Of a stretch of DNA of 21,383 nt, positions 14,438 through 21,383 are shown piece by piece. Every line of letters starts with the position of its first letter. Position 1 is the stretch's first letter. The position numbers were made by a program, and so were the translations under genes. Origin of the DNA: Bacteroidia bacterium (lineage in GTDB: Bacteria > Bacteroidota > Bacteroidia > AKYH767-A > OLB10); NCBI GenBank assembly GCA_025450095.1, contig JANWID010000035.1, positions 1 through 21,383 of the forward strand, written 5' to 3'. The notes below the pieces were generated by a model, which saw only the letters and a program-made list of their open reading frames with translations, was not told the DNA's origin and made no database searches.

Positions 14438-15466
14438 ATGGGGAGGATTCATTTTAAGAAGCTTTTTATTCTGGTGTTGCTATTTGGTATTTCAGCTGTA
14501 ACGAGCACGTTCAGCCAGGATGTCCACTTTACCCAGTTTTATACTTCACCGCTTACCATTAATCCTTCAATGACAGGAGATTATGCCGGTGATTACCGAT
14601 TCATGAACACTTTCAGAAGTCAATGGCGGAAATTTGATCCGGGATACGTATCCAATTCTCTTGGCTACGATCAACAGATTTATTTATTGAATGAAAGATT
14701 CAGCGGAGGATTCAATTTTGTGTATGATAAATCTGGTATCAATGCTTTCCAGATTGCAAAATTTAATTTATCCCTTGCCTGGCACCGCGTTGTGAACAAG
14801 AATGTATTTCATGTAGGCATACAGGGAGGCTACGTTTTTAAATCATACGATGTTTCCAAGCTTACTTTCCCGGATCAGTTCAACTTGTCGACCGGTTATT
14901 TTGACCCACAGCTGGCAACTGCCGATGTTGATCTGAATGATCAAACTTCCTATGGAGATTTTAATGCCGGCATTGGCTGGCACCGGAAATTCGGAAAACA
15001 TACTCCGAAACTTGGATTTGCAATGTTTCATATTAACCAACCTAAGGAAACATTTTACGGCACCAGTAATAAAGTTCCCTCAAGATATTCAGCTACGATT
15101 TCGGATAAATGGGAGCTAAATGAAAGGCTGACTTTCACTCCGCAGTTCCTGTTTATGGAACAGGTTAAAGCCAATGATTTTATGGCAGGCGCACTTTTTA
15201 ACCGCAAATCGAAAGATGCAGAATCAAAAATCTCTTCGATCAGCTATGGTGCATTCCTGAGAAATTCTTTCAATAGCCAGGCTGATGCTGTTGCGCTTGT
15301 TGCCGGATTCCGTTACGATCTGTTCGACTTTGGATTCAGCTATGATATCAATATTTCAGAAGCACATACCGTGACTAATTACCAGGGTGCATTTGAAATT
15401 TCAATTATTTATACTGCCTTAAACAGTCGTGCTGTAAAAGTTAAAATCCCCTGTGAACGTTATTAA
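14438..15466 (+). CDS. PorP/SprF family outer-membrane protein
   Basis: A 342-residue outer-membrane beta-barrel protein. After a signal peptide (residues 1-26, MGRIHFKKLF then a hydrophobic core ending TSTFSQ) the mature part begins DVHFTQFYTSPLTINPSMTG, the hallmark of PorP/SprF proteins. Alternating polar and hydrophobic strands follow to the end, as expected of a barrel. The family includes PorP of the P. gingivalis T9SS and SprF, which is needed to export the SprB adhesin in Flavobacterium. Genomes carry several paralogs, so I do not name it porP. The downstream gene overlaps it by 14 bases. A large PKD protein lies 3 kb downstream and is a natural candidate client. Confidence 0.9.
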   Translation: MGRIHFKKLFILVLLFGISAVTSTFSQDVHFTQFYTSPLTINPSMTGDYAGDYRFMNTFRSQWRKFDPGYVSNSLGYDQQIYLLNERFSGGFNFVYDKSGINAFQIAKFNLSLAWHRVVNKNVFHVGIQGGYVFKSYDVSKLTFPDQFNLSTGYFDPQLATADVDLNDQTSYGDFNAGIGWHRKFGKHTPKLGFAMFHINQPKETFYGTSNKVPSRYSATISDKWELNERLTFTPQFLFMEQVKANDFMAGALFNRKSKDAESKISSISYGAFLRNSFNSQADAVALVAGFRYDLFDFGFSYDINISEAHTVTNYQGAFEISIIYTALNSRAVKVKIPCERY

Positions 15467-17519
15467 AAAAATATTTTTTTCGATCGTAATTATCCTGGTT
15501 TCACTTCAGGGTGTTGTAGCCCAGCGCGACAGTGTAAAAACCATGAAACCAGGTCAGTTGAAAAGCTTTGGTAAAAATGCATTCACCCAGGGTGATTACA
15601 GTTCCGCAGCAATGTATTACCAGAGTTATATTGACGCCAAGCCTAAAAATTATAAGATCATGTATCGCCTTGCAGAAAGCTACCGGCTTTCAAAAGATTA
15701 TCGCAGGGCCGAAGTAGCATATCTCCAGGCATATGAGCTTAATCCGAAGAAAAATACGCTGGCTTTATTTTATCATGCCACCATGCTGAAGATGAATGGT
15801 CAGTTTGAACGTGCCGATGAATATTATGCAAAATTCAAAAAGGAATATAAAGGCAAGGACAAAAGCAAATACATGAAAATGATCGGCAACAGTACCAAGG
15901 CCGCAGCATTTGTCTCGAATAGTCTGAAGAATCCTGTTAAAATATCCATTGAACATCTCGACAGCACCATTAATACAGGACACGTTGAAGCAGCGCCATA
16001 TTTCATTAACGACAGTTCGATTGTTTACTCTTCCTTAAAAACCGACCAGCAGTATTTCTATATTAACCCGGAAGATTCCTCTACCAACGAACCATACCGG
16101 AAACTATTTTCAGCATCAAAGACTGGTGATAAATGGCAGGGTGGAAATGAATTTCCCGGACCATTTAATGTACCGGATATGCATGTTACTAACGGAACGC
16201 TTTCAGGTGACGGACAACGATTTTACTTTACGAAATGTGTGCGTAACCGGAAAAATAAAACCATTTGTTCAATTTATGTCAGCCGGTTTGAAGACGGATC
16301 CTGGTCGGAACCGCAATCACTTGGAGATGATGTAAACGATCCGACGTACACCAGCACACAACCAACAGTTGGTACGGAAACAGCAAAGAACAGGGAAATT
16401 GTTTATTTCGTTTCCGACCGTGAAGGTGGCAAAGGCGGAATGGATATATGGTACACCATTTACGATGCGAAGAAGAATGAATACAAAACTCCACAAAATG
16501 CCGGTGCAAAATTAAATACCGCCGGAGATGAAGTAACACCTTATTTCGATTGGGAAACCAAAACGTTTTATTTCAGCTCTGATAGTTGGACCGGATTGGG
16601 TGGATTGGATATTTTTAAGACTAACGGAGAGATGAAAAAATGGACAACACCCGAAAACATGGGCTCGCCATTGAACTCCTCGTATGATGATTTTTATTAT
16701 GTGCTTAATAAATCCACTAAGGAACACGGACTTTTTGTTTCCAACAGGGAATTAAAAGGTGTGTTAGGAGCAGGTGAACATTGTTGTGATGATATTTTTT
16801 CATTCCAGTGGCTGGATGCTGTGAAGCTCGATGTAAATGGTACCTTGTATGATGCAACAGATGTGACCAAGGTGCCTCTTAAAGGTGCCCGTGTTTTCCT
16901 GGAATTAAAAAGTGTTGATGACACTTCTTTCATACAGGTTAACGGAGTCTTCACCGATGGCAATGGTAAATATTCCCTGGCCGTTATGCCAAACCGGGAA
17001 TACCGATTGATATCCAAAAAAGAAGGATACTTCGCCACAGTTTCAGAGTTCAACACTTTCGACAGGAAGAAATCAGGATCTGTTACCGTAGATATGGATG
17101 TGAAGGAAGCACCAACAGATGCGATAGGTCTGCAGAATATCTACTACGAATATGGTAAAGCCAGTCTGACCGAAGCTGCAAAAACCTCCATTGACACCAC
17201 GTTACTGATACTCATGCAAAGAAATCCGGACCTGGTCATTGAGATTTCATCCCATACCGATCATATAGGCTCCGATGAAGCTAACCAGTTACTGTCACAG
17301 GATCGTGCACAAAGCGTGGTGAATTACCTCATTGCAAAAGGAATCGATCATAAAATGCTGAATGCACGTGGATTTGGTGAGACTCGCCCGATAGCGGCCA
17401 ACCAGAATCCTGATGGCACCGATAATCCTGTCGGAAGGCAAAAGAACAGGCGTACGGAATTCCGCGTGATCGGCAAGATGAGACCCGATGGAACGATCAC
17501 TGAACCGGGAAATTTTTAA
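15453..17519 (+). CDS. PorE-like OmpA family protein (TPR, PD40 propeller, carboxypeptidase-regulatory domain, OmpA)
   Basis: A 688-residue periplasmic/outer-membrane-associated protein. After a signal peptide (1-23) come TPR-like helices (about 31-130), a PD40/WD40-like propeller (about 180-440, with repeated motifs such as FVSDREGGKGGMDIWY and YFSSDSWTGLGGLDIF), a carboxypeptidase-regulatory-like domain (about 457-545), and an OmpA peptidoglycan-binding domain (about 560-675) with SHTDHIGS (D603) and NRRTEF (R667). This is the architecture of PorE of the P. gingivalis T9SS, which links the outer-membrane complex to peptidoglycan. The GTG start at 15453 is chosen because the signal peptide begins there; it overlaps the PorP-like gene by 14 bases. 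The 60 bases after the stop hold no clear terminator. Confidence 0.92.
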   Translation: MNVIKKIFFSIVIILVSLQGVVAQRDSVKTMKPGQLKSFGKNAFTQGDYSSAAMYYQSYIDAKPKNYKIMYRLAESYRLSKDYRRAEVAYLQAYELNPKKNTLALFYHATMLKMNGQFERADEYYAKFKKEYKGKDKSKYMKMIGNSTKAAAFVSNSLKNPVKISIEHLDSTINTGHVEAAPYFINDSSIVYSSLKTDQQYFYINPEDSSTNEPYRKLFSASKTGDKWQGGNEFPGPFNVPDMHVTNGTLSGDGQRFYFTKCVRNRKNKTICSIYVSRFEDGSWSEPQSLGDDVNDPTYTSTQPTVGTETAKNREIVYFVSDREGGKGGMDIWYTIYDAKKNEYKTPQNAGAKLNTAGDEVTPYFDWETKTFYFSSDSWTGLGGLDIFKTNGEMKKWTTPENMGSPLNSSYDDFYYVLNKSTKEHGLFVSNRELKGVLGAGEHCCDDIFSFQWLDAVKLDVNGTLYDATDVTKVPLKGARVFLELKSVDDTSFIQVNGVFTDGNGKYSLAVMPNREYRLISKKEGYFATVSEFNTFDRKKSGSVTVDMDVKEAPTDAIGLQNIYYEYGKASLTEAAKTSIDTTLLILMQRNPDLVIEISSHTDHIGSDEANQLLSQDRAQSVVNYLIAKGIDHKMLNARGFGETRPIAANQNPDGTDNPVGRQKNRRTEFRVIGKMRPDGTITEPGNF

Positions 17520-17579
17520 GTTCCGGTACTATTTCATGAAACGGTAAATTTTAAAGGGAGTTTCCCAAACAATCCTGGT

Positions 17580-18431
17580 TTACCAGAGATAAAAGCGACT
17601 ATTCAGGTAATTTGATGCCATCCGGTTATACTGCTCGGTAGTAAATCCGCAAGTGCAATCGTCGGTATAATACGACATGATATTGCCGATGTTGGGAACA
17701 TACCATTGGCCATTCGCATCCTGTGTATATGGTGAAAGCTGACAATCAGGTGCAGGTGAATTTCCTCCTCCCGGATCAGCAGGAGTATCACATATTAAGT
17801 CACCCGCAGTGGCACAATTGGAACCATCGGCTAACTCCAAACCAAACTGTGTATCAAAGGTGTGATACAATCCGAAAAAATGACCCATTTCATGTGTGAT
17901 GGATCCCAGGCTTGTCTTGGCAATTGCAATAAAATCGGGACCTCCGGGGAAATAAGCATAACCACCTACAAGCGTTGGGGGTGTTCTTGAAACCGTTTGA
18001 GCGTAAAAAATATTAATCGTATTCGGAACACTGTATAACGCAATCACTTCCGCCTCATCCATCGGTTTTTCAAAACGATTGTATTTATAATTGGGAATAT
18101 AATCGAACTGGCATACTTCGAAAGAAAGACAAATCGGTGCAAACCAGGAGTTCAAAGTGGCAACTGAACCCAATACCTGTGCTTCTGTTAGTCCGTAATC
18201 TCCAAGACTATCGCTGATTATATGTGCAGTAATTGAAAGTGTTTTTCCAAAACAGTAAATCGGGGCGAACTGTGGGGTAAACTGCCCGGTATCCGGAATT
18301 GCAAGCTGCTTTGCAACCTGCTGTGGGGTAACTACCGTCCCGCATTTGGTAAAGGGCTGAGCTGAACTATTTCCTGGAATCAAAAAAAGGCAAACACATG
18401 CTGCCATTAAAATATTCGAAATGCTTTTCAT
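17580..18431 (-). CDS. Secreted M43 (pappalysin/cytophagalysin-like) zinc metalloprotease
   Basis: This 283-residue exported protease has a signal peptide (residues 1-24), the metzincin zinc site HEMGHFFGLYH (180-190; H180, E181, H184, H190), the M43-type DLICDTPADP segment (211-220), and a Met-turn NIMSYY with M252. It should cleave extracellular proteins. It ends FYLW soon after the catalytic domain and has no T9SS sorting tail, so release to the periplasm or by another route is possible. I use the ATG at 18431; a TTG 13 codons upstream lies inside the promoter box. Cysteines at C30, C60, C101, C107, C206, C214, C230, C259 and C261 suggest disulfides. It is convergent with the PorE-like gene and divergent from the PKD gene. 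Confidence 0.9.
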   Translation of the reverse strand: MKSISNILMAACVCLFLIPGNSSAQPFTKCGTVVTPQQVAKQLAIPDTGQFTPQFAPIYCFGKTLSITAHIISDSLGDYGLTEAQVLGSVATLNSWFAPICLSFEVCQFDYIPNYKYNRFEKPMDEAEVIALYSVPNTINIFYAQTVSRTPPTLVGGYAYFPGGPDFIAIAKTSLGSITHEMGHFFGLYHTFDTQFGLELADGSNCATAGDLICDTPADPGGGNSPAPDCQLSPYTQDANGQWYVPNIGNIMSYYTDDCTCGFTTEQYNRMASNYLNSRFYLW

Positions 18432-18467
18432 TATCAAAAGGTGTTGATTCAAAACGGGTGCAATATA

Positions 18468-18475
18468 CAAATATA
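18468..18475 (-). promoter_or_regulatory. Candidate -7 promoter box for the M43 protease gene
   Basis: TATATTTG on the minus strand is an exact match to the -7 consensus TAnnTTTG and lies 36 bases before the ATG at 18431, giving a leader of about 30 bases. No clear TTG is seen at -33. Confidence 0.5.
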
Positions 18476-18555
18476 TGTTTTTTTCAAAGATTCCTGAAAT
18501 ACATCAAAAGTTGCATGCCCCCCTTAATACGGCGCAAAATTCCGGACGTTTCTTG

Positions 18556-18585
18556 TTTGGAATTAAGATTTTTTCCCTATCATTA
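18556..18585 (+). promoter_or_regulatory. Candidate promoter for the PKD surface protein
   Basis: TTTG (18556-18559), an 18-base spacer, then TATCATTA (18578-18585), a partial match to TAnnTTTG. It would give a leader of about 40 bases before the ATG at 18632. With the minus-strand box at 18468-18475 it makes the 200-base spacer between the protease and PKD genes a divergent promoter region. Confidence 0.33.
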
Positions 18586-18631
18586 CACAAAGAATTTTAT
18601 GATTTTCGGACAGTCCGTTCCATATAAAAAC

Positions 18632-21383
18632 ATGATTTCAAAATCGTATCATTTATTCCTCTGTTTCCTGTTTCTGATATTACCCGGAGTAGCGTTTTCA
18701 CAAATTTCGGCAAGCGACAGTAGTGGTTGTGCACCACTGGTAAATGTCACATTTAATTCACCTGGCGGAGCGACGGGTATTAATTGGGATTTTGATGATG
18801 GAACCGGCTCGAATCTCCAGGCTCCGATACATTCATTCACGTTACCCGGAGCTTATACTGTTGTTTACACAGCAACTATTGGTGGTAACCCTGTAACATA
18901 CTCGCTGATAATAAATGTTTATGGAAATCCCGATGTAAAATTCGGCGCTACTCCTCCCCTTTCCGGCTGCATTCCACTGAATGTAGTATTTCATGATTCT
19001 TCAACGGGTGGCGGCGGCTCTGCAATTATTTCAAGGGAATGGGCGTTTGGTGACGGCGGTGTTAACATTGGCAATAACGCCAATCCTTCTTACCTGTTTA
19101 CCCTTCCCGGATCCTTTACAGTCAGCCTTAAGGTTACCGATCAGAACGGTTGTGATTCTTCACTAGCCAAACCCGCCTACATCAATACCTCCTTTCCCCC
19201 TAATGCAGTTATTTCTACAAGCCCAAGTCCTCCTTCGTCGTGCCAGCCCCCGCTGTCAGTTTCTTTTTCGGCTTTGGGATCCACGACCAATTCCACAACC
19301 GGGACCGGACTTACTTTTTTCTGGGATTTTGGAAGTGGTAATACTTCTACTTTAGTAACACCTCCTGCGATCAATTTTACTTCAGGCGGTGTATTTCCCA
19401 TATTCCTAACCGTTACCGACAACAACCTGTGTCCGTCAACAGTTAATACCAACGTAATTATCAGCACACCACTCGCAAGCTTCTTTGCAGCTGATGCATC
19501 AAATGATACCGTTTGTTCAACTGTGAACTTCCAGAACAATTCCACAGGAGTAAATCCCTGGTTCTCGTATGGGGACGGAACTTTCGGTACAGATACATTT
19601 CATACGTATGCTTCATCCGGAACCTACCAGGTAAACCTGCAGGTACAGTCAGGAACATGTCTTGATGACACAACTATAACAATTATTGTGGAAAACGTGG
19701 TCGCAAATTTTGCTGCGGTTCCTTCTTACAATTGCATGTGGCCGAATACGGTTCAGTACAACAACCAATCGACTAACGGTAGTACATTCAGCTGGCTGTT
19801 TGCTGACTCCACTACATCCAATGCGCAAAATCCATCGCATATTTACCAGGCTCCCGACACCAACCAGTATACAATTTATAATCAGCCGTGGATTGGTTCA
19901 ACAATGCTGATCATTACCAGTGTTCACGGATGTAAGGATACCGTCTTAAAACCAGATACAGTGTTCCGGATTACGGCACGGCTAATGCCGGATGTCGCCT
20001 GGGGTTGCGCACCACTTACTGTGACTTTTTCCGACAGCAGTATTTCCCAGGAACCCATTGTAAACTATCACTGGTTGTTTGGTGACGGAGGCAGTAATAA
20101 CGGAACCAATACAACGGTAACGCATACGTATACGCAACCGGGAGTTTACTATGCCACCCTCATAATTACAAATAGCGTAGGATGCATAGATACATCGTAT
20201 GCAATAGCAATTCATGTAGGTGAACCATCAACGCCTGCATTTTCTGTTTCACCAACCCAGATATGTGTGAATACTCCTGTTCAATTCCAGGATAATACGC
20301 CACCCGGTGATTCAGCGCAATACTGGCATTACAATGCAGACGGTGGATTCATGTCGCATTGTTATAATGTTCCTGATCCTGTCTGGAGTTTTAATCATGT
20401 AACAGGACCGCAGAGTATTTCACTCACAACAGTATATAACGGATGCGAAGGCACTACTACCACCCCTTCCATAATCAATGTTATGGGTCCCCTGGGACAT
20501 TTTATTGTAATCGGGAACTGTGATACACCCATGACTTATAATTTCCAGGGCGACATACAGGATTCGGAACACTGGACATGGGATGTTGGTGATGGCACTG
20601 TTATCACACATCCCACAGCAGTCACTATTTCCCACACATATGCCACAACGGGAGACTTTACCGTGGTTCTCACATCATATAATAATACAACCGGATGTGC
20701 ACCGTATGTCGATTCCGAAGTGGTACATGTTCGGACTATCGCAGCTTCATTTATAAGCGACAGCCTGATTTGTGCCTCAGTTGATGAACTGTTTAATGGA
20801 GCCGGTTCAACAGATGCTTACGGAAATTGTCATGAAGGCTATCTTTGGTATTGGGGAGATAACACACACCCACACCATTCTGAAAATCCATCCATTCAGC
20901 ATAGTTTCGCTAACGGCGGTCCTGATACTGTTACACTGATCGTAAAGGATATCAATGGCTGTAAGGATACATTGAGCAAGGTTGTAAATGTTTTTGACAT
21001 TACGGCGAATTTCATTCCGGATGTTCTGTACGGTTGTCTTCCACTGACCGTTAATTTTACGGATAGTTCATTTGCAGATACTACCATTACACAATGGCTG
21101 TGGAATTTTGGTGACGGGACTACTTCCAACCTGCAAAATCCAACACATATATTTACTCAAACCGGAGTTTTATACTGGCAGGTAACACTTACTGTAACAT
21201 CCGAACTGGGATGCCAGTCTAACAAGACTATCATTGTACGACCCTCAATTCCTGATGCTACTTTCTTTGTTCAGGGCTCGAACAACATCTGCGCAGGCGA
21301 TTCCGTGTCATTCATTGCCAGTTCCACTATTGTAAATGGTTACAACTGGAATTTTGGAAATGGACAGACATCAGTTGCTTACA
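18632..21383 (+). CDS. Large secreted PKD-repeat surface protein, N-terminal part (runs off the window)
   Basis: The frame is open from the ATG at 18632 to the right edge, 917 codons without a stop, so this is the start of a much larger gene. Residues 1-23 are a signal peptide (MISKSYHLFL, hydrophobic core, VAFSQ). The rest is 11 PKD-like immunoglobulin-fold repeats of about 78-94 residues, each centred on a W-x-F-G-D-G type motif at W52, W137, W231, W310, W388, W481, W565, W650, W741, W824 and W906. Several begin GCxPLxVxF. Such arrays form extended adhesins like SprB-type gliding/T9SS clients, which usually end in a type B sorting domain; that end is not visible. An in-frame ATG at 18599 is possible but would spoil the signal peptide. 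The PorP/PorE-like pair nearby may serve its export. Confidence 0.92.
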   Translation, partial: MISKSYHLFLCFLFLILPGVAFSQISASDSSGCAPLVNVTFNSPGGATGINWDFDDGTGSNLQAPIHSFTLPGAYTVVYTATIGGNPVTYSLIINVYGNPDVKFGATPPLSGCIPLNVVFHDSSTGGGGSAIISREWAFGDGGVNIGNNANPSYLFTLPGSFTVSLKVTDQNGCDSSLAKPAYINTSFPPNAVISTSPSPPSSCQPPLSVSFSALGSTTNSTTGTGLTFFWDFGSGNTSTLVTPPAINFTSGGVFPIFLTVTDNNLCPSTVNTNVIISTPLASFFAADASNDTVCSTVNFQNNSTGVNPWFSYGDGTFGTDTFHTYASSGTYQVNLQVQSGTCLDDTTITIIVENVVANFAAVPSYNCMWPNTVQYNNQSTNGSTFSWLFADSTTSNAQNPSHIYQAPDTNQYTIYNQPWIGSTMLIITSVHGCKDTVLKPDTVFRITARLMPDVAWGCAPLTVTFSDSSISQEPIVNYHWLFGDGGSNNGTNTTVTHTYTQPGVYYATLIITNSVGCIDTSYAIAIHVGEPSTPAFSVSPTQICVNTPVQFQDNTPPGDSAQYWHYNADGGFMSHCYNVPDPVWSFNHVTGPQSISLTTVYNGCEGTTTTPSIINVMGPLGHFIVIGNCDTPMTYNFQGDIQDSEHWTWDVGDGTVITHPTAVTISHTYATTGDFTVVLTSYNNTTGCAPYVDSEVVHVRTIAASFISDSLICASVDELFNGAGSTDAYGNCHEGYLWYWGDNTHPHHSENPSIQHSFANGGPDTVTLIVKDINGCKDTLSKVVNVFDITANFIPDVLYGCLPLTVNFTDSSFADTTITQWLWNFGDGTTSNLQNPTHIFTQTGVLYWQVTLTVTSELGCQSNKTIIVRPSIPDATFFVQGSNNICAGDSVSFIASSTIVNGYNWNFGNGQTSVAY

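Noticed and set aside
17532..17541. Palindrome TTTCATGAAA between the convergent PorE-like and M43 genes as a terminator
   Set aside because: It is only 10 bases, with no loop and no T-run, so termination is not supported.
18470..18470. TTG start at 18470 for the M43 protease
   Set aside because: It lies inside the TATATTTG box and would put 13 extra residues before a normal signal peptide; the ATG at 18431 fits.
18599..18631. In-frame ATG at 18599 as start of the PKD protein
   Set aside because: It would add MIFGQSVPYKN before the signal peptide; the ATG at 18632 gives a standard one.
19177..19545. A 122-codon minus-strand frame (and several shorter ones) in the right end of the window
   Set aside because: The plus-strand PKD frame is open through the whole region with signal peptide and repeats, so these are shadows.
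1..21383. tRNA, rRNA, insertion sequence, phage, toxin-antitoxin or defence genes
   Set aside because: I looked on both strands and saw no matching sequence or protein family; a dedicated search could still find small RNAs.

Overview
The window looks like a chromosomal segment from a member of the Bacteroidota. The evidence is a PorP/SprF-type outer-membrane protein, a type IX secretion (T9SS) C-terminal sorting domain, a PorE-like OmpA protein, a DUF4271 gene, candidate promoters with the Bacteroidota -7 box (TAnnTTTG), an almost complete lack of Shine-Dalgarno sequences, and moderate GC content (about 40% by eye). I cannot assign a genus.

Layout. (1) Positions 1-2497, minus strand: a housekeeping block read right to left, DUF4271 membrane protein > hemD > rnpA > yidD. 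After an AT-rich tandem heptanucleotide repeat comes the first 24 codons of what looks like ilvD, cut by the window edge. (2) 2656-5413, plus strand: a lipoprotein M1 aminopeptidase of the leukotriene A4 hydrolase type, then a small secreted protein with a T9SS sorting tail. (3) 5579-14364, plus strand: a nine-gene surface-glycan cluster. A Wbp/Wlb-like triad (sugar 3-dehydrogenase, N-acetyltransferase, aminotransferase) is followed by a membrane-anchored family 2 glycosyltransferase, a C-methyltransferase-like enzyme, an ATP-grasp ligase, a metallophosphoesterase, and a second sugar branch (epimerase/dehydratase plus aminotransferase). (4) 14438-17519, plus strand: a PorP/SprF-family barrel overlapping a PorE-like protein (TPR, PD40 propeller, carboxypeptidase-regulatory domain, OmpA). 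(5) 17580-18431, minus strand: a secreted M43 (pappalysin-like) metalloprotease. (6) 18632 to the right edge, plus strand: the first 917 residues of a very large PKD-repeat surface protein that continues beyond the window.

How they may work together. The exported proteins (T9SS tail protein, protease, PKD adhesin) and the PorP/PorE-like pair belong to the cell-surface and T9SS world. In Porphyromonas gingivalis a Wbp-type acetamido-uronic-acid pathway makes the sugar used to anchor T9SS cargo to the outer membrane. A Wbp-like triad set between a T9SS cargo gene and a PorP/PorE-like pair is therefore the most suggestive arrangement here, but the link is inference. I found no tRNA, rRNA, CRISPR array, insertion sequence, phage gene or defence system. 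The least familiar combination is the ATP-grasp ligase beside an atypical metallophosphoesterase inside the glycan operon.
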